A stretch of DNA of 64,000 bases from FEN-1219 sp964503125 (GCA_964503125.1 CAZCZE010000026.1:111104-175103), one strand, 5' to 3'; shown: positions 1-8,556, numbered from the stretch's first letter. Made by a program: numbers and translations. The notes: generated by a model not told the origin, from the letters alone.

Positions 1-275
1 AGCTCGTCGAACATGCGCTGCAGCAACGACTGGACGTCGACGCCGGTCGCGTCGAGCCCGGCAATCTGCGCTTCGAGAGACGCGATCTCGTCCTGCTGCG
101 AGCGGGTCTGCTGTTCGATCTCCACGTTATAGCGCGCCGTAACGTCGGCATCGGCCAACGTGCGCGCGTACCGGTCGCCGCCGGCGGCCTGTTGCGCCAC
201 TCCGGTGCCCGCCGCCGCCAAGGCCAGCAAGCCACCCGCGACGGCGGCGATCTTGTTATTCGCAATACACGTCAT
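1..275 (-). CDS. DUF3450 family protein, second copy (C-terminus outside window)
   Basis: The first 91 codons of a secreted protein are visible; the rest lies beyond base 1. ATG is at 275, with an AGGA-type ribosome site about 9 nt upstream. It opens with a signal peptide (hydrophobic alanine/leucine stretch ending near GVAQQA), followed by a glutamine/glutamate-rich heptad stretch (VEIEQQTRSQQDEIASLEAQ) typical of a coiled coil. This matches the organisation of the full-length DUF3450 protein at 4971-5771. It is the last visible gene of the TonB operon, 24 nt after the TPR gene. DUF3450 proteins are periplasmic and travel with ExbB/ExbD/TonB genes; the exact role is not known to me. The family call rests on the N-terminal third and on context. 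Confidence 0.7.
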   Translation of the reverse strand, partial: MTCIANNKIAAVAGGLLALAAAGTGVAQQAAGGDRYARTLADADVTARYNVEIEQQTRSQQDEIASLEAQIAGLDATGVDVQSLLQRMFDE

Positions 276-299
276 GCCAATTTCCTGGAGAGGGTTCGA

Positions 300-1559
300 T
301 CAACTTTGAGCCCGGATGGCCTGCAGGTAGCTCTCCGCGACCGGCCGATGCCGATCCGACTGCCGGGCGCGCTCGAAGAACGGCCGGGCCGCCGAGTACT
401 CTTTCTTGTTGTAGTGGGCGATGCCGAGCATGAGCTGGGCGTTGCCCGGATCCCTGAGCTGCCCTTTGGCGACGCCGCGCTCGACGGCCGCGATGGCCGC
501 CGTCCAGTCGTCGCGCTGCACTTGCACTTCGCCGAGCCGCACCCAGAGATCGCCGGTCGCGGCGAGCTCGGCGGCGCGTTGCAGCGGCGCCAGCGACTTG
601 TCCAACTCGCCGGCCTGGATCCAACAATTGGCGAGCTTTTCGTAGAGCTTTTCGTCGACATTGACGGTCTTTTTCTCGATGGCGGCCTCGAGCACCTGGG
701 CACCGCGGTAGGGCACGTCGTTGAACATCAGCAGATCGGCGAGCCGGCGCACCTCGGAGTCTTCGGTCACGAGCCCCGCCGCGTGGGCGAGCTGCATGAC
801 GCCGAGCGCATTGGCGTAGTCCTCGACCTGCCCGTAGACCGACGAGAGCTGCATCCAGTAGGTCTTCTTGTCGGGCGCGACGGTCACGAGCCGCTGTAGC
901 ACGGGGATGGCGTCGCGGAATTCTTCGCGCTGCAGGTGCAGGGCCGACAACATGCTGAGCCAGCTCTCGTTGGGCTTGGCCTGGTCCATGAGCTCGACGG
1001 CTTTTTTAGCCGGCGCCAGCGCGCGGCTGAAGTCGTCCTGCTGGTAGTACGCGACGGCGAGCAGGTAGTACGCCGCGGAGTTCGGGTTCAGGGCCGTCAT
1101 GAACCACTCCTCGAGCGCCGCCGCGCCTTCCCTCCACTTCTCTTCCTGCAAAAAGAGCTGCGCGGACTGATAGCGCGCCGCGTCGATCTCCTGGGCGTTC
1201 AAGCCGCCCGAGTCGATGGCCTTCTTGAGGTGGTCGCGAGCTTCCTGGTACTTCTCCTGCGAGTAGGCGATGTTGAACAGGATCTGCTCGACCTTGCCAC
1301 GCTCGTAAGGGCTCAACTTGTCGAGCGCCAGCGTGTTGATTCTCGCGTTGGCCTCGGCGTACTTCTCCATGTTGAGGAGCTCGATCGCCTCGTTGAGCAC
1401 CTTGCCCGTCTGCGCGTCGATGCTCGACTGCGACGGCGCCGCCGGCTCCGCTTCGTCCGCGGCCCGCTGCGCGACGGCTGCGGTACCGACGAGGAGCCCG
1501 GCGGCCAACGCCAAACCGCTCATCACGAAACGCCAGGATCCGTTAGCTTGCTGTTCCAT
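300..1559 (-). CDS. Periplasmic TPR-repeat protein of the TonB2-type operon
   Basis: A 419-residue protein with an N-terminal hydrophobic segment (about residues 12-31, ending AAVAQ) that looks like a signal peptide. Helical tetratricopeptide-like repeats follow for most of the length, for example around AYYQQDDFSRALAPAKKAVE and LGIAHYNKKEYSAARPFFER. TPR proteins are protein-docking scaffolds, and in Vibrio/Shewanella-type TonB2 clusters a TPR protein follows tonB, as it does here. It lies between tonB (50 nt upstream) and a second DUF3450 gene. The likely role is assembling or stabilising the energy-transduction complex in the periplasm; this is inferred from context, not from a catalytic motif. 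Confidence 0.8.
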   Translation of the reverse strand: MEQQANGSWRFVMSGLALAAGLLVGTAAVAQRAADEAEPAAPSQSSIDAQTGKVLNEAIELLNMEKYAEANARINTLALDKLSPYERGKVEQILFNIAYSQEKYQEARDHLKKAIDSGGLNAQEIDAARYQSAQLFLQEEKWREGAAALEEWFMTALNPNSAAYYLLAVAYYQQDDFSRALAPAKKAVELMDQAKPNESWLSMLSALHLQREEFRDAIPVLQRLVTVAPDKKTYWMQLSSVYGQVEDYANALGVMQLAHAAGLVTEDSEVRRLADLLMFNDVPYRGAQVLEAAIEKKTVNVDEKLYEKLANCWIQAGELDKSLAPLQRAAELAATGDLWVRLGEVQVQRDDWTAAIAAVERGVAKGQLRDPGNAQLMLGIAHYNKKEYSAARPFFERARQSDRHRPVAESYLQAIRAQS

Positions 1560-1609
1560 GGTTGCTACTCCAGCTCGCGATCGGTTGAAATACGATATCT
1601 ACGCTGCGG

Positions 1610-2212
1610 CTACTGCTCGAGTTGGAACGTCAGCCGCGTTCGCACACCCACGCGCTCGATGGCCACGCCATTCTCGACCTTCGGGTTGTACCGCCAGCGC
1701 GCGATGGCTTTGAGCACCGCGTCGTCGAACATGCCCCTCGGCTGCGCCTCGACGACGATGGCGTCCTTCACGGTGCCCGTCGCCGAGATCGTGAACTGCA
1801 CGATGACATAGCCCTCGATACCGCGCGTCTGCGCGCGCGGCGGGTAGTCGGGCTCGATGCGCACGAGCGGAATGACGTCGCGGTCCGAGCCGGCCGACAT
1901 GCTCATACGCGACATGGCCCCGCGCGCGTCGACGATCGGCGTGAGAGTCGCCACGTTGTTGTCGATGCCGCCCGCGTTGAACGCCATGCGCGGCGTATCG
2001 GGTGTCGGCGGCGGCCGCTCGCGCTCGACTTTCTCGTCGCGCTTGGTCACGACCTCGGTGTCGCGCCGCATGCGCGAGAATTCGATGCGCGTGGCCTGGG
2101 CCGTGTCGCCGACGTCGAACGCCGTGCCGATGAGGCTCCAGAGCACCCAGAACATGCTCGTCGTGAACAGGCCGCCGAGCACGACGGCTATTGGCACTCT
2201 CAATGCGTGCAT
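1610..2212 (-). CDS. tonB: TonB family energy transducer
   Basis: A 200-residue protein with one N-terminal membrane helix (about 7-27), a charged and proline-containing linker (RERPPPTPDTP), and a C-terminal TonB domain from about residue 110 (PLVRIEPDYPPRAQTRGIEG through ARWRYNPKVENG). The YPPRAQTRGIEGYV stretch and the final W-R-Y-x-P motif are characteristic. TonB spans the periplasm and passes proton-motive force from ExbB/ExbD to outer-membrane receptors. The linker is short, as in TonB2-type proteins, which may explain why accessory DUF3450/TtpC/TPR genes are present. The start is 9 nt after the upstream exbD. Confidence 0.9.
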   Translation of the reverse strand: MHALRVPIAVVLGGLFTTSMFWVLWSLIGTAFDVGDTAQATRIEFSRMRRDTEVVTKRDEKVERERPPPTPDTPRMAFNAGGIDNNVATLTPIVDARGAMSRMSMSAGSDRDVIPLVRIEPDYPPRAQTRGIEGYVIVQFTISATGTVKDAIVVEAQPRGMFDDAVLKAIARWRYNPKVENGVAIERVGVRTRLTFQLEQ

Positions 2213-2221
2213 GTTGCCTCC

Positions 2222-2632
2222 TTAGGTTCCCGCGGGATCCGCGGCAATCGACATGATCGTGATGCCGGCGAGGCGAACCTCGTCCATGACCTTGGCCACC
2301 ATGCCGGCGTCCGATTCCCTGTCCGCAATGATCACGACGGTGTCATCGGGCCTTTCGATGTGGAGCCTCTCCATCTGCGAGCGCAGGTCACGCAGGTCGA
2401 TGCGGCGGCGATCCATCCAGATGTCGCCGTTCTCGCGAATCGCGACGAGCAGGTTGCCGGAATCGCGGTTGACCCCCGTCACAGCCGACGGCTTGAAGAC
2501 CTCGATGCCCGCCTCCTTGATGAACGAGGTCGTGATGATGAAAAAGATCAAGAGGTTTACCGTGAAGTCGAGCATCGGCGCGAGATCGATGCCGGTGTCC
2601 TCGACTTCTGGGGCGTGCCGTCGCGACTGCAT
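2222..2632 (-). CDS. exbD: ExbD family biopolymer transport protein, copy 2
   Basis: A 136-residue protein with a short cytoplasmic N-terminus, a single membrane helix (IDLAPMLDFTVNLLIFFIIT) and a periplasmic domain. The helix carries the conserved aspartate (LAPMLDF) used for proton conduction in ExbD/TolR. It is closely similar in layout to the exbD immediately upstream (2650-3057), so the operon has two ExbD paralogues in tandem. It works with ExbB to energise TonB. The duplication suggests a heteromeric ExbD pair, which is inference. Confidence 0.9.
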   Translation of the reverse strand: MQSRRHAPEVEDTGIDLAPMLDFTVNLLIFFIITTSFIKEAGIEVFKPSAVTGVNRDSGNLLVAIRENGDIWMDRRRIDLRDLRSQMERLHIERPDDTVVIIADRESDAGMVAKVMDEVRLAGITIMSIAADPAGT

Positions 2633-2649
2633 GGCTGCTCTCCCTTGCC

Positions 2650-3057
2650 CTACTGCGTCGTGGTGAACGTGATGTTGTAGATGCCGCCGAGGTGTACCTG
2701 ATCGACGACCTCGACCAACGTGCCCGTCGGCGCGCGCTCTTGCGCGAGGATCAATACGCCGCTCTCGGGGTTGACGGCGCTCATGCGCTCGACGTTGGCC
2801 CGCACGGCCCGCACGTCGACTTCGCGGTTGTCGACCCAGATCTCGCCGTTCTCGAGGATCTGGATCTGGATGCTCCGGTTGTCCGACTCTTCGGGCTGCT
2901 CGAACGACGTGGGCCGATTGACCTCGAGCCCGGACTCTTTGACGAACACGGCGGTGATGATGAAAAAGATCAGCAGGTTCACCACGAAGTCGAGCATCGG
3001 GGCGAGGTCGATGCCCGTGTGCTCCTGATCACCCTGCTTTTGGCGACGCATGCGCAT
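2650..3057 (-). CDS. exbD: ExbD family biopolymer transport protein, copy 1
   Basis: A 135-residue ExbD/TolR-type protein. The helix near residues 17-37 reads IDLAPMLDFVVNLLIFFIIT with the same conserved aspartate as copy 2. The periplasmic domain includes LENGEIWVDNREVDVRA, parallel to the RENGDIWMDRRRIDLRD stretch in copy 2, so the two genes are recent-looking paralogues that have diverged outside the helix. It lies 2 nt after exbB and 17 nt before exbD copy 2, clearly in one transcript. Confidence 0.92.
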   Translation of the reverse strand: MRMRRQKQGDQEHTGIDLAPMLDFVVNLLIFFIITAVFVKESGLEVNRPTSFEQPEESDNRSIQIQILENGEIWVDNREVDVRAVRANVERMSAVNPESGVLILAQERAPTGTLVEVVDQVHLGGIYNITFTTTQ

Positions 3058-3059
3058 GG

Positions 3060-3581
3060 TTAGAGGCTCAGCTTGTCCGCCAGGAGCTCGGTTTCGCGCG
3101 TCGCTCGGCTGCGGAAGTAGTGGACGGGATAGAGGCCGGTGATGCTGACCGCGAGGCCGGTCATGGTGCAGATCATGGCCGCCGACACGCCGCTCGCCAT
3201 GCTGCGCGCATCGGCGTTGCCGCGCAGCGCCATCGAATCGAAGACCTCGAGCATGCCGGACACCGTGCCGATGAGGCCCAGCAGCGGGGCCATCGGCACG
3301 AGCACCTGCATGACGGGGAACCCCGTCGTCATCGACTCATTGAGCCGCGAGATCATTGCCGCCCGAATCTGCCGCGCGCACCACGAGGTGCGATCGCTGC
3401 GCGCGAGCCACTGGGCCTGCAACTGCGCCGCCCGTTTCGGCAGCAACATCGTGAAGTACCAATAGCGTTCGACGATCAACGCCCACATGAGCACGCCGGA
3501 CGCGAAGATCCAGACGACCCACGGGCCACCGTCGTTCGATAACGAGATGATGCCCCGAACGATGGGTAGCTGATCAAGCAC
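3060..3581 (-). CDS. exbB: ExbB/TolQ-type proton channel subunit
   Basis: A 173-residue membrane protein of the MotA/TolQ/ExbB family. It has three hydrophobic segments: near residues 20-40 (WVVWIFASGVLMWALIVE), near 97-117 (MAPLLGLIGTVSGMLEVFDS) and near 135-153. The G-L-I-G-T-V motif in the second segment is the family signature. Its first bases overlap the end of the larger TtpC-like gene by 8 nt, so translation is probably coupled. It forms the inner-membrane channel with ExbD. Confidence 0.9.
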   Translation of the reverse strand: MLDQLPIVRGIISLSNDGGPWVVWIFASGVLMWALIVERYWYFTMLLPKRAAQLQAQWLARSDRTSWCARQIRAAMISRLNESMTTGFPVMQVLVPMAPLLGLIGTVSGMLEVFDSMALRGNADARSMASGVSAAMICTMTGLAVSITGLYPVHYFRSRATRETELLADKLSL

Positions 3582-4974
3582 GGCGCTGTTTCTCGATGCT
3601 CTCTGCCAACATGCCGGCGCTCTGCTCGTCGAGCATCTGGACGATGCCGCGCGACAGCGAGTTCAACAACGCGTTGGCGAACAGCAGCGCGATGGCGACG
3701 AACAGGCCGAGCACGGTGGCGATCATGGCTTTGCCGATACCGGCGGCCATGAGCTTCGGATCGCTCGAGCCCGACTCCGTGATGCTCTGGAACGTCTCGA
3801 TCATGCCCACGACCGTGCCGATGAGGCCGAGCAATGGACCCGCAGCGACGCAGAGGCGCAGGAACGCCTGGAAGCGCTCGAGCTTCGGCACCTCGCGCAA
3901 CACGGCTTCCGTGATGCGGAGCTCGGCGACGTCGGCGTCCTCCTCGATCTTGCTCCTGTCGCCCTTGAAGGCGAGCAGCACACGACCGAGCGGATTGTTG
4001 GCCGTAGGTCGATCGAGGTTCTTGAGCTGCCGGTTGACGGCCAGCCTTACCAGAGTCAGATAGACGAGCTGGAAAGCCCACGCTAGCGCGCCCAGCAAAC
4101 CGACGAAGATGATGATGACGCCGATTTCCTCGCCGAGCGCGATGCGCTCTTCGAGCGTGGGCCGCTCGACATAGAGTCCGAGCGTCACGCCTCGGTAGGA
4201 GTCGACGACGGCCGTCACGTAGCCCGCGGTCGCAGTCTCGAAGCGCCTTGCGATGTCCATGAACACGGGCGGCAACTGCCGGGGCAACACGTTCAACGTT
4301 CGCAGGCCGGGCAAATACGACAGGAACTGGCCGTTCGAAGTGGCCGTGAACGGCCCGATGCGGATGACGTCGGACTCGACGCTCGTCCCGCCCGGCTGCA
4401 CGACGGCTGCGCGGTACTTCACGACCTGGCCGCTCGCCGTCATCTCGCGCTGAACCTCGACCCAGAGCCGCTCGAGCTCGGCAGCGGTCGGCGTGGTACG
4501 CCCGTTGGCGAAGTCGCGCAACCACACGTCGCGAGGAGTTTCGCCCGCGGGCGTCGGGAACTGCGTCGTGATCAGCGACTGCTGCAAGATCGACGACGTG
4601 TCGTTGGCGTGCTGGCGAGCCAAGCCGAACAACTCCGCCAACCCGAGCGCCGCCTGCTTCTCGCGGAGCTGCTGGTTCAAGGTGTTGATTCGAAGCTCGT
4701 TGGCGGAATAGGTGTCCGACAACCGCTGCGACGTGGTGTTGAGGCCGTTGCGCGTCTGCTCCGCGCGTTGCAGCAACGCGGCCTTCTGCCCTTCCGCGGT
4801 GCCTTCGTACTCGGCGCGGCGCTGTTGGAAGAGCTGATTTTCATCGGCACGCGTGTTGGCGGTGCGCTCCAGCAACTCCGCATGCGTGGCGGCGGGAGCC
4901 TGCTGCGCGAATGCCGGTGCAGCAAGCTGCACGGCGACTGCCGCGATGGGCAGCAACGTTCTAATTCTCGTCAC
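3574..4974 (-). CDS. TtpC-like MotA/TolQ/ExbB protein with long periplasmic N-terminus
   Basis: A 466-residue protein. I chose GTG at 4974 because it overlaps the upstream stop codon by 4 nt (GTGA) and has a strong AGGAGGT site 6 nt upstream; the reading frame stays open further upstream but only inside the preceding gene. It has a signal-peptide-like N-terminus ending APAFAQQ, then about 250 periplasmic residues with coiled-coil character. Three membrane segments follow at about 284-308, 372-392 and 413-436, the middle one with the ExbB-type GLIGTVVGM motif. This is the architecture of TtpC, a required extra component of the Vibrio TonB2 system. It is encoded directly between DUF3450 and exbB, as in those systems. 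Confidence 0.87.
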   Translation of the reverse strand: MTRIRTLLPIAAVAVQLAAPAFAQQAPAATHAELLERTANTRADENQLFQQRRAEYEGTAEGQKAALLQRAEQTRNGLNTTSQRLSDTYSANELRINTLNQQLREKQAALGLAELFGLARQHANDTSSILQQSLITTQFPTPAGETPRDVWLRDFANGRTTPTAAELERLWVEVQREMTASGQVVKYRAAVVQPGGTSVESDVIRIGPFTATSNGQFLSYLPGLRTLNVLPRQLPPVFMDIARRFETATAGYVTAVVDSYRGVTLGLYVERPTLEERIALGEEIGVIIIFVGLLGALAWAFQLVYLTLVRLAVNRQLKNLDRPTANNPLGRVLLAFKGDRSKIEEDADVAELRITEAVLREVPKLERFQAFLRLCVAAGPLLGLIGTVVGMIETFQSITESGSSDPKLMAAGIGKAMIATVLGLFVAIALLFANALLNSLSRGIVQMLDEQSAGMLAESIEKQRRA

Positions 4975-5771
4975 GACCGCACCTCCTGCGGTGCCGGCAC
5001 GGGTACGGTCAACAAGTCCGGAGCGCCGTCGCGCTTGGCGACGCGGATGGCCTCCTCGACGGCTTCGCGATAGCTCTCGTCCTCGACCCACTCTTTCTTG
5101 TCCGCATCCCAATAACCCGTCTCGGAGCCGTCGAGCGTGCGATACATGAGCGACACGCGGCCCAATTGTGCGAACTCGACCGTGCGCTCGGTGCCGCCCG
5201 ACGTGAGCCGGCCCTCATAGGCTTCGAGCGTGTGGCCGTACTCGAGCTCGATCTGGTAGGCCTCGAGTATCAGGCGGTACTTGTCGGAGATCGTGACGTC
5301 GGCGCGCGGCATGAGGTTGCGCAAGTTCTGCACGCGAGCCGTGCGCTCCTCCAGCAGGAACGGCACGTCGAGCTCGACGAACCGCGCAAGCGTGTCGACC
5401 ATCTGCTGCATGAGCGGCTGCACTTCGCGGTTGGTCTGCTCGATCTCGAGCAGCTGGCGCTCGATCGAGGCGACTTCCTCCTCTTGCGATTGCACCTGCT
5501 CCTGGAGCTGGTTGTTGTAGCGCTCGAGGCTCTCGGCGTCGGCGAGCGCCTGCGCGTAGCGGCCCTGGGCGTCTTGCGTGCGGTCGCGGAGGGCGTCGAG
5601 GGTCTCCTGCAATTGGGCCGCGTCCCGGTCGGCTTGGACCTGGGCCGTGAGCGCCTCTTGGAGCTGCGCGCCGGCAGGTGCGGCAAGCGCGGCCGGCACG
5701 AGCGCCACCATGAGGTGGAGCCACCGACGGCTAGTCGCTATCGCTACTTTGTTGTTGGAAGAGATCATCAC
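4971..5771 (-). CDS. DUF3450 family periplasmic coiled-coil protein
   Basis: First gene of the TonB operon, 266 residues. The start is either GTG 5771 (8 nt after a consensus AGGAGG site) or ATG 5768. A signal peptide ends near AAPAGAQ (about residue 36). Residues 37-125 are a long glutamine/glutamate-rich coiled coil (for example LQEQVQSQEEEVASIERQLL), followed by a helical domain with YRLILEAYQIELEYGHTLEA. DUF3450 genes sit at the head of TtpC/ExbB/ExbD/TonB operons in gammaproteobacteria; the biochemical role is unknown to me. A second, partly visible member ends the operon at the window edge. Confidence 0.85.
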   Translation of the reverse strand: MMISSNNKVAIATSRRWLHLMVALVPAALAAPAGAQLQEALTAQVQADRDAAQLQETLDALRDRTQDAQGRYAQALADAESLERYNNQLQEQVQSQEEEVASIERQLLEIEQTNREVQPLMQQMVDTLARFVELDVPFLLEERTARVQNLRNLMPRADVTISDKYRLILEAYQIELEYGHTLEAYEGRLTSGGTERTVEFAQLGRVSLMYRTLDGSETGYWDADKKEWVEDESYREAVEEAIRVAKRDGAPDLLTVPVPAPQEVRS

Positions 5772-6503
5772 GACGAGAGCCTCCTGAAGGTTACCTGCAC
5801 GCGACTCGCACCAGCGACTCTGGAAAGCAAGCCATCGACTTCGAGCGAATTCAAAACAATTAGGCAGCCCTCATCGCTGCGAGGGCCGCCCAATTCCCAA
5901 TGATCCACGAAGGAGTGACTGTCGACAACCCGCGGCCGTGAGACGCCGCGGCCGCGTGCGGCGCACGTATGCAGTCACGATGAGCTAAATCACCGTACAC
6001 AAGCTCCCCCTGCACGACCGTAAGGGAATTCCCTCCCTTCGCCCAGTTCGCGGGTCTCGGTCGTGGCACCCAACCTACTCGACTTGATCGCCGTGTGCAT
6101 CTCGTGCAGTCCTTGCCCCCGACCCGTCGCGATCCGGGACCCGAGCACTGCTTGGACGATGTCTACGCCAGGCGACAGGCACGTAGTGTAGACAAATGTC
6201 CGCGCCGATGCCTAGGGGGCCAAGCGCCGTGCGCGGAGGCGCCGCGCGCTCGCGCATCGTCGCGGCAGCCGGCGACTCGGCGCCGGGCGCGCCGACCCTC
6301 TGTTATAGGCGAACTCGCCAGGACGGATTCCGCGGCGAGCGCGGTGGCCGCCTCCGTACCGGACATTTCAGTACGACGTTCCCTGAGGGGTAAAGCGCGC
6401 ACCACCAGAGTTATGTCACCCATTGGCGACAGTACCAAGCCGACCGCGAGGGGCGCCGGCACCCACTCGGGCCCGACGCTGGGCGCGTGGCACCTTCTTC
6501 CTT
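5772..6503. other. Intergenic region upstream of the TonB operon, no supported gene
   Basis: About 730 bases lie between the DUF3450 start and the MFS stop. Short open frames exist on both strands but none has a ribosome site, recognisable motif or neighbour relationship. It must contain the promoter of the minus-strand TonB operon, though I see no convincing -35/-10 pair. GC-rich inverted repeats occur around 5928-5960. A gtctac...gtagac pair near 6160-6195 could be an operator, but this is weak. Confidence 0.4.
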
Positions 6504-7727
6504 CTATATAGGGGCGGGGGCCGGGCGTTTGGCTCCCCCTGCGTGGGGCAAGAAAGCCGCCAGCAGCCCGAGGGCCGGCAAGAACGAGCACAGCATGAAG
6601 ACGAACTGGATGCCCGTCGCGTCGGCAAGCAGCCCGACCAAAGCGGCGCCGATGCCGCCGAGACCGAACGCCAGCCCAAAGAACAATCCCGCGACCGTGC
6701 CAACGCGAAACGGCACGAGCTCCTGTCCGTAGACCACGATGGCGGGAAACGCCGACGCGAGGATCATGCCGATCGGGACAGTCAAGACCGCCGTCCAAAA
6801 GAGATTCGCATACGGCAACGCGAGCGTGAACGGCAGCACGCCGAGGATCGAGAACCAAATGACGAACTTGCGGCCGAAGCGGTCGCCCAGCGAGCCGCCG
6901 ACGAGCGTGCCGAGCGCCACGGCCGCGAGATACACGAACAACAGGAGTTGCGCCGAGCGCGTCGACACGCCGAAGCGATCGATGAGGTAGAAAGTGTAGT
7001 AGCTCGTGACGCTGGCCGTATAGACGAACTTCGAGGCCATGAGCGCCACGAGAATCGCGAGTGTCGCAGCCAAGCGGCCGCGCGGCAGCGCGCCGGCGCG
7101 GTCGCGCGCTGTCTGGGCGCGCATCCTGACCATGCCGTGCGAGGCATACCAACGGCCCACGCCGAACAAGAGGACCATCGCGAGCACGGCCGCGAGCGCG
7201 AACCAGGCGACACTGCCCTGTCCGTGGCGCGCGACCACCACCGCGGCAAACAGCGGCCCGATCGAGGCGCCCGCGTTGCCGCCGAGCTGAAACAGTGATT
7301 GCGCGAGCCCTGGCCGCGCACCGGCGGCCATGCGCGCGACGCGCGACGACTCGGGGTGCAGCACGGCCGACCCCGTGCCGACGAGCGCAGCAGCGGCGAG
7401 CAGGACGGGATAGCTCCCTGCGCGCGACAGTAGCAATAGGCCGGCGAACGAGAACGCCATACCCACCGTCAACGAATACGGCTGCGGTCGCTTGTCGGTG
7501 AATAAGCCGATCAAGGGCTGCAACAGTGAAGCCGTGACCTGAAACGTGAAGGTGAGGAAGCCAATCTGCGCGAACGAGAGGCCGTAGTTGTCCTTGAGGA
7601 TCGGATAGATCGCCGGCAACAGCGACTGCATCATGTCGTTCAACATGTGGCAGAAGCTGATGGCCGCGAGCACCGAGAAGACCGTGGTCGTGGCGTGCTG
7701 CGAAGCAGGCGCGGAGGACGCGCTCAA
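6504..7727 (-). CDS. MFS exporter, fosmidomycin-resistance (Fsr) type
   Basis: A 12-helix major facilitator. The frame is open to 7943, but the N-terminal extension is low-complexity and overlaps the divergent gene. TTG at 7727 gives 407 residues, close to the about 406 of Fsr, though the start is uncertain. Fsr-like features are the first helix FSVLAAISFCHMLNDMMQSL with its H-x-L-N-D, LLQPLIGLFTDKRPQPY after helix 2, the stretch LHPESSRVARMAA, and the second-half loop GGSLGDRFGRKFVIWFS. Family members export fosmidomycin and unrelated compounds, so the natural substrate cannot be read from sequence. The gene is divergent from the PARP-finger gene. Confidence 0.85.
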   Translation of the reverse strand: MSASSAPASQHATTTVFSVLAAISFCHMLNDMMQSLLPAIYPILKDNYGLSFAQIGFLTFTFQVTASLLQPLIGLFTDKRPQPYSLTVGMAFSFAGLLLLSRAGSYPVLLAAAALVGTGSAVLHPESSRVARMAAGARPGLAQSLFQLGGNAGASIGPLFAAVVVARHGQGSVAWFALAAVLAMVLLFGVGRWYASHGMVRMRAQTARDRAGALPRGRLAATLAILVALMASKFVYTASVTSYYTFYLIDRFGVSTRSAQLLLFVYLAAVALGTLVGGSLGDRFGRKFVIWFSILGVLPFTLALPYANLFWTAVLTVPIGMILASAFPAIVVYGQELVPFRVGTVAGLFFGLAFGLGGIGAALVGLLADATGIQFVFMLCSFLPALGLLAAFLPHAGGAKRPAPAPI

Positions 7728-7859
7728 GTGTCGATACCCAAAAGACGGAGTGGCGACCAGCCTAGCAGACGCGGGCACGGATGCCCGCGGTAGAGCAACG
7801 CAGGAGCAGTTGCCGAGGCGATCTACGAGCGGTGACAGCGTGGCGCTGGCTTCGCCCTC

Positions 7860-7865
7860 TATAAT
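7860..7865 (+). promoter_or_regulatory. -10 box of the PARP-finger gene
   Basis: A perfect TATAAT lies only 7 nt before the GTG at 7873. Transcription starting at the normal distance would begin at or next to the GTG, so the mRNA would be leaderless. No good -35 element is visible at 16-18 nt. Confidence 0.5.
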
Positions 7866-7872
7866 CTTCGCC

Positions 7873-8391
7873 GTGGCACACGTCGTCGAACCCGCCTCGA
7901 GCGGCCGGGCCAAGTGTCGCAGCTGCGACCGGCCGATCGCCAAAGGCGAGTTGCGCTTCGGCGAGCGCCAACCGAATGCGTTCGGCGAAGGCGAGATGAC
8001 GCTGTGGTTTCACCTCCCCTGCGCGGCCTACTCGCGACCCGAAGCCTTCTTGACCCTAGAGAACCCTGCGCCCGACGCGCAGCTCGCCGCGGCCGCACGC
8101 TTCGGCATCGAGCACCGCCGCGTGCCGCGCTTGCATGGCGCCGAGCGCGCGCCCACGGGCCGAGCGCAGTGCCGCAGCTGCAAAGACCTCATCGAGAAAG
8201 ACTCGTGGCGGATCTCGCTCGTGTTCTTCGAGGAGTATCGCTTCAACCCGGGCGGCTACATCCACGCTCGTTGCGCACGGGAGTATTTCGGCACTGTGGA
8301 GCTCGGCGAGCGCATCCGGCACTTCAGCCCCAACCTCGCCGAGGCAGAGCTCGCCGCGGTCGCCGCTGCACTAGCCGCCGCAGAAAAATAG
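7873..8391 (+). CDS. Stand-alone protein with two PARP-type zinc fingers
   Basis: A 172-residue protein starting at GTG 7873. The frame is open further upstream, but that part overlaps the divergent MFS gene and lies before the promoter box. It has two tandem zinc-binding units. Finger 1 uses C15-x2-C18 and H47-x2-C50; finger 2 uses C100-x2-C103 and H131-x2-C134. Each has the PARP finger layout: a CRSC knuckle, then I-x-K and a strand, then W-F-H or Y-I-H. In eukaryotic PARP1 such fingers recognise DNA strand breaks. No catalytic domain is attached, and nothing nearby is a DNA-repair gene. A DNA- or nick-binding role is inference from the fold. The finger assignment is firm; the function is open. 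Confidence 0.82.
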   Translation: MAHVVEPASSGRAKCRSCDRPIAKGELRFGERQPNAFGEGEMTLWFHLPCAAYSRPEAFLTLENPAPDAQLAAAARFGIEHRRVPRLHGAERAPTGRAQCRSCKDLIEKDSWRISLVFFEEYRFNPGGYIHARCAREYFGTVELGERIRHFSPNLAEAELAAVAAALAAAEK

Positions 8392-8556
8392 CGCTTCGCT
8401 CGATGGTCGGCGCCGCGGGCATGACCTATGCCCCGATGACGGCCGTCGTAACAGTAAACGATCCAGTGGCTTACACGGCACGCTTCACGTTTCGCCTCAT
8501 GATCAAGGCGCGGACGTCTTGACGTCAACGCCGGCAGTGGCGCAGCCGCCCTGCCG

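Noticed and set aside
5860..6069. Short minus-strand frame in the 5772-6503 gap
   Set aside because: No ribosome site, no recognisable motif, and composition like random GC-rich DNA.
7633..7872. N-terminal extension of the PARP-finger protein
   Set aside because: It would overlap the divergent MFS gene by about 95 nt and lie before the TATAAT box; the sequence has no domain.
7728..7943. N-terminal extension of the Fsr-like exporter
   Set aside because: Low-complexity, lies before the first helix, overlaps the PARP-finger gene, and exceeds the family length.
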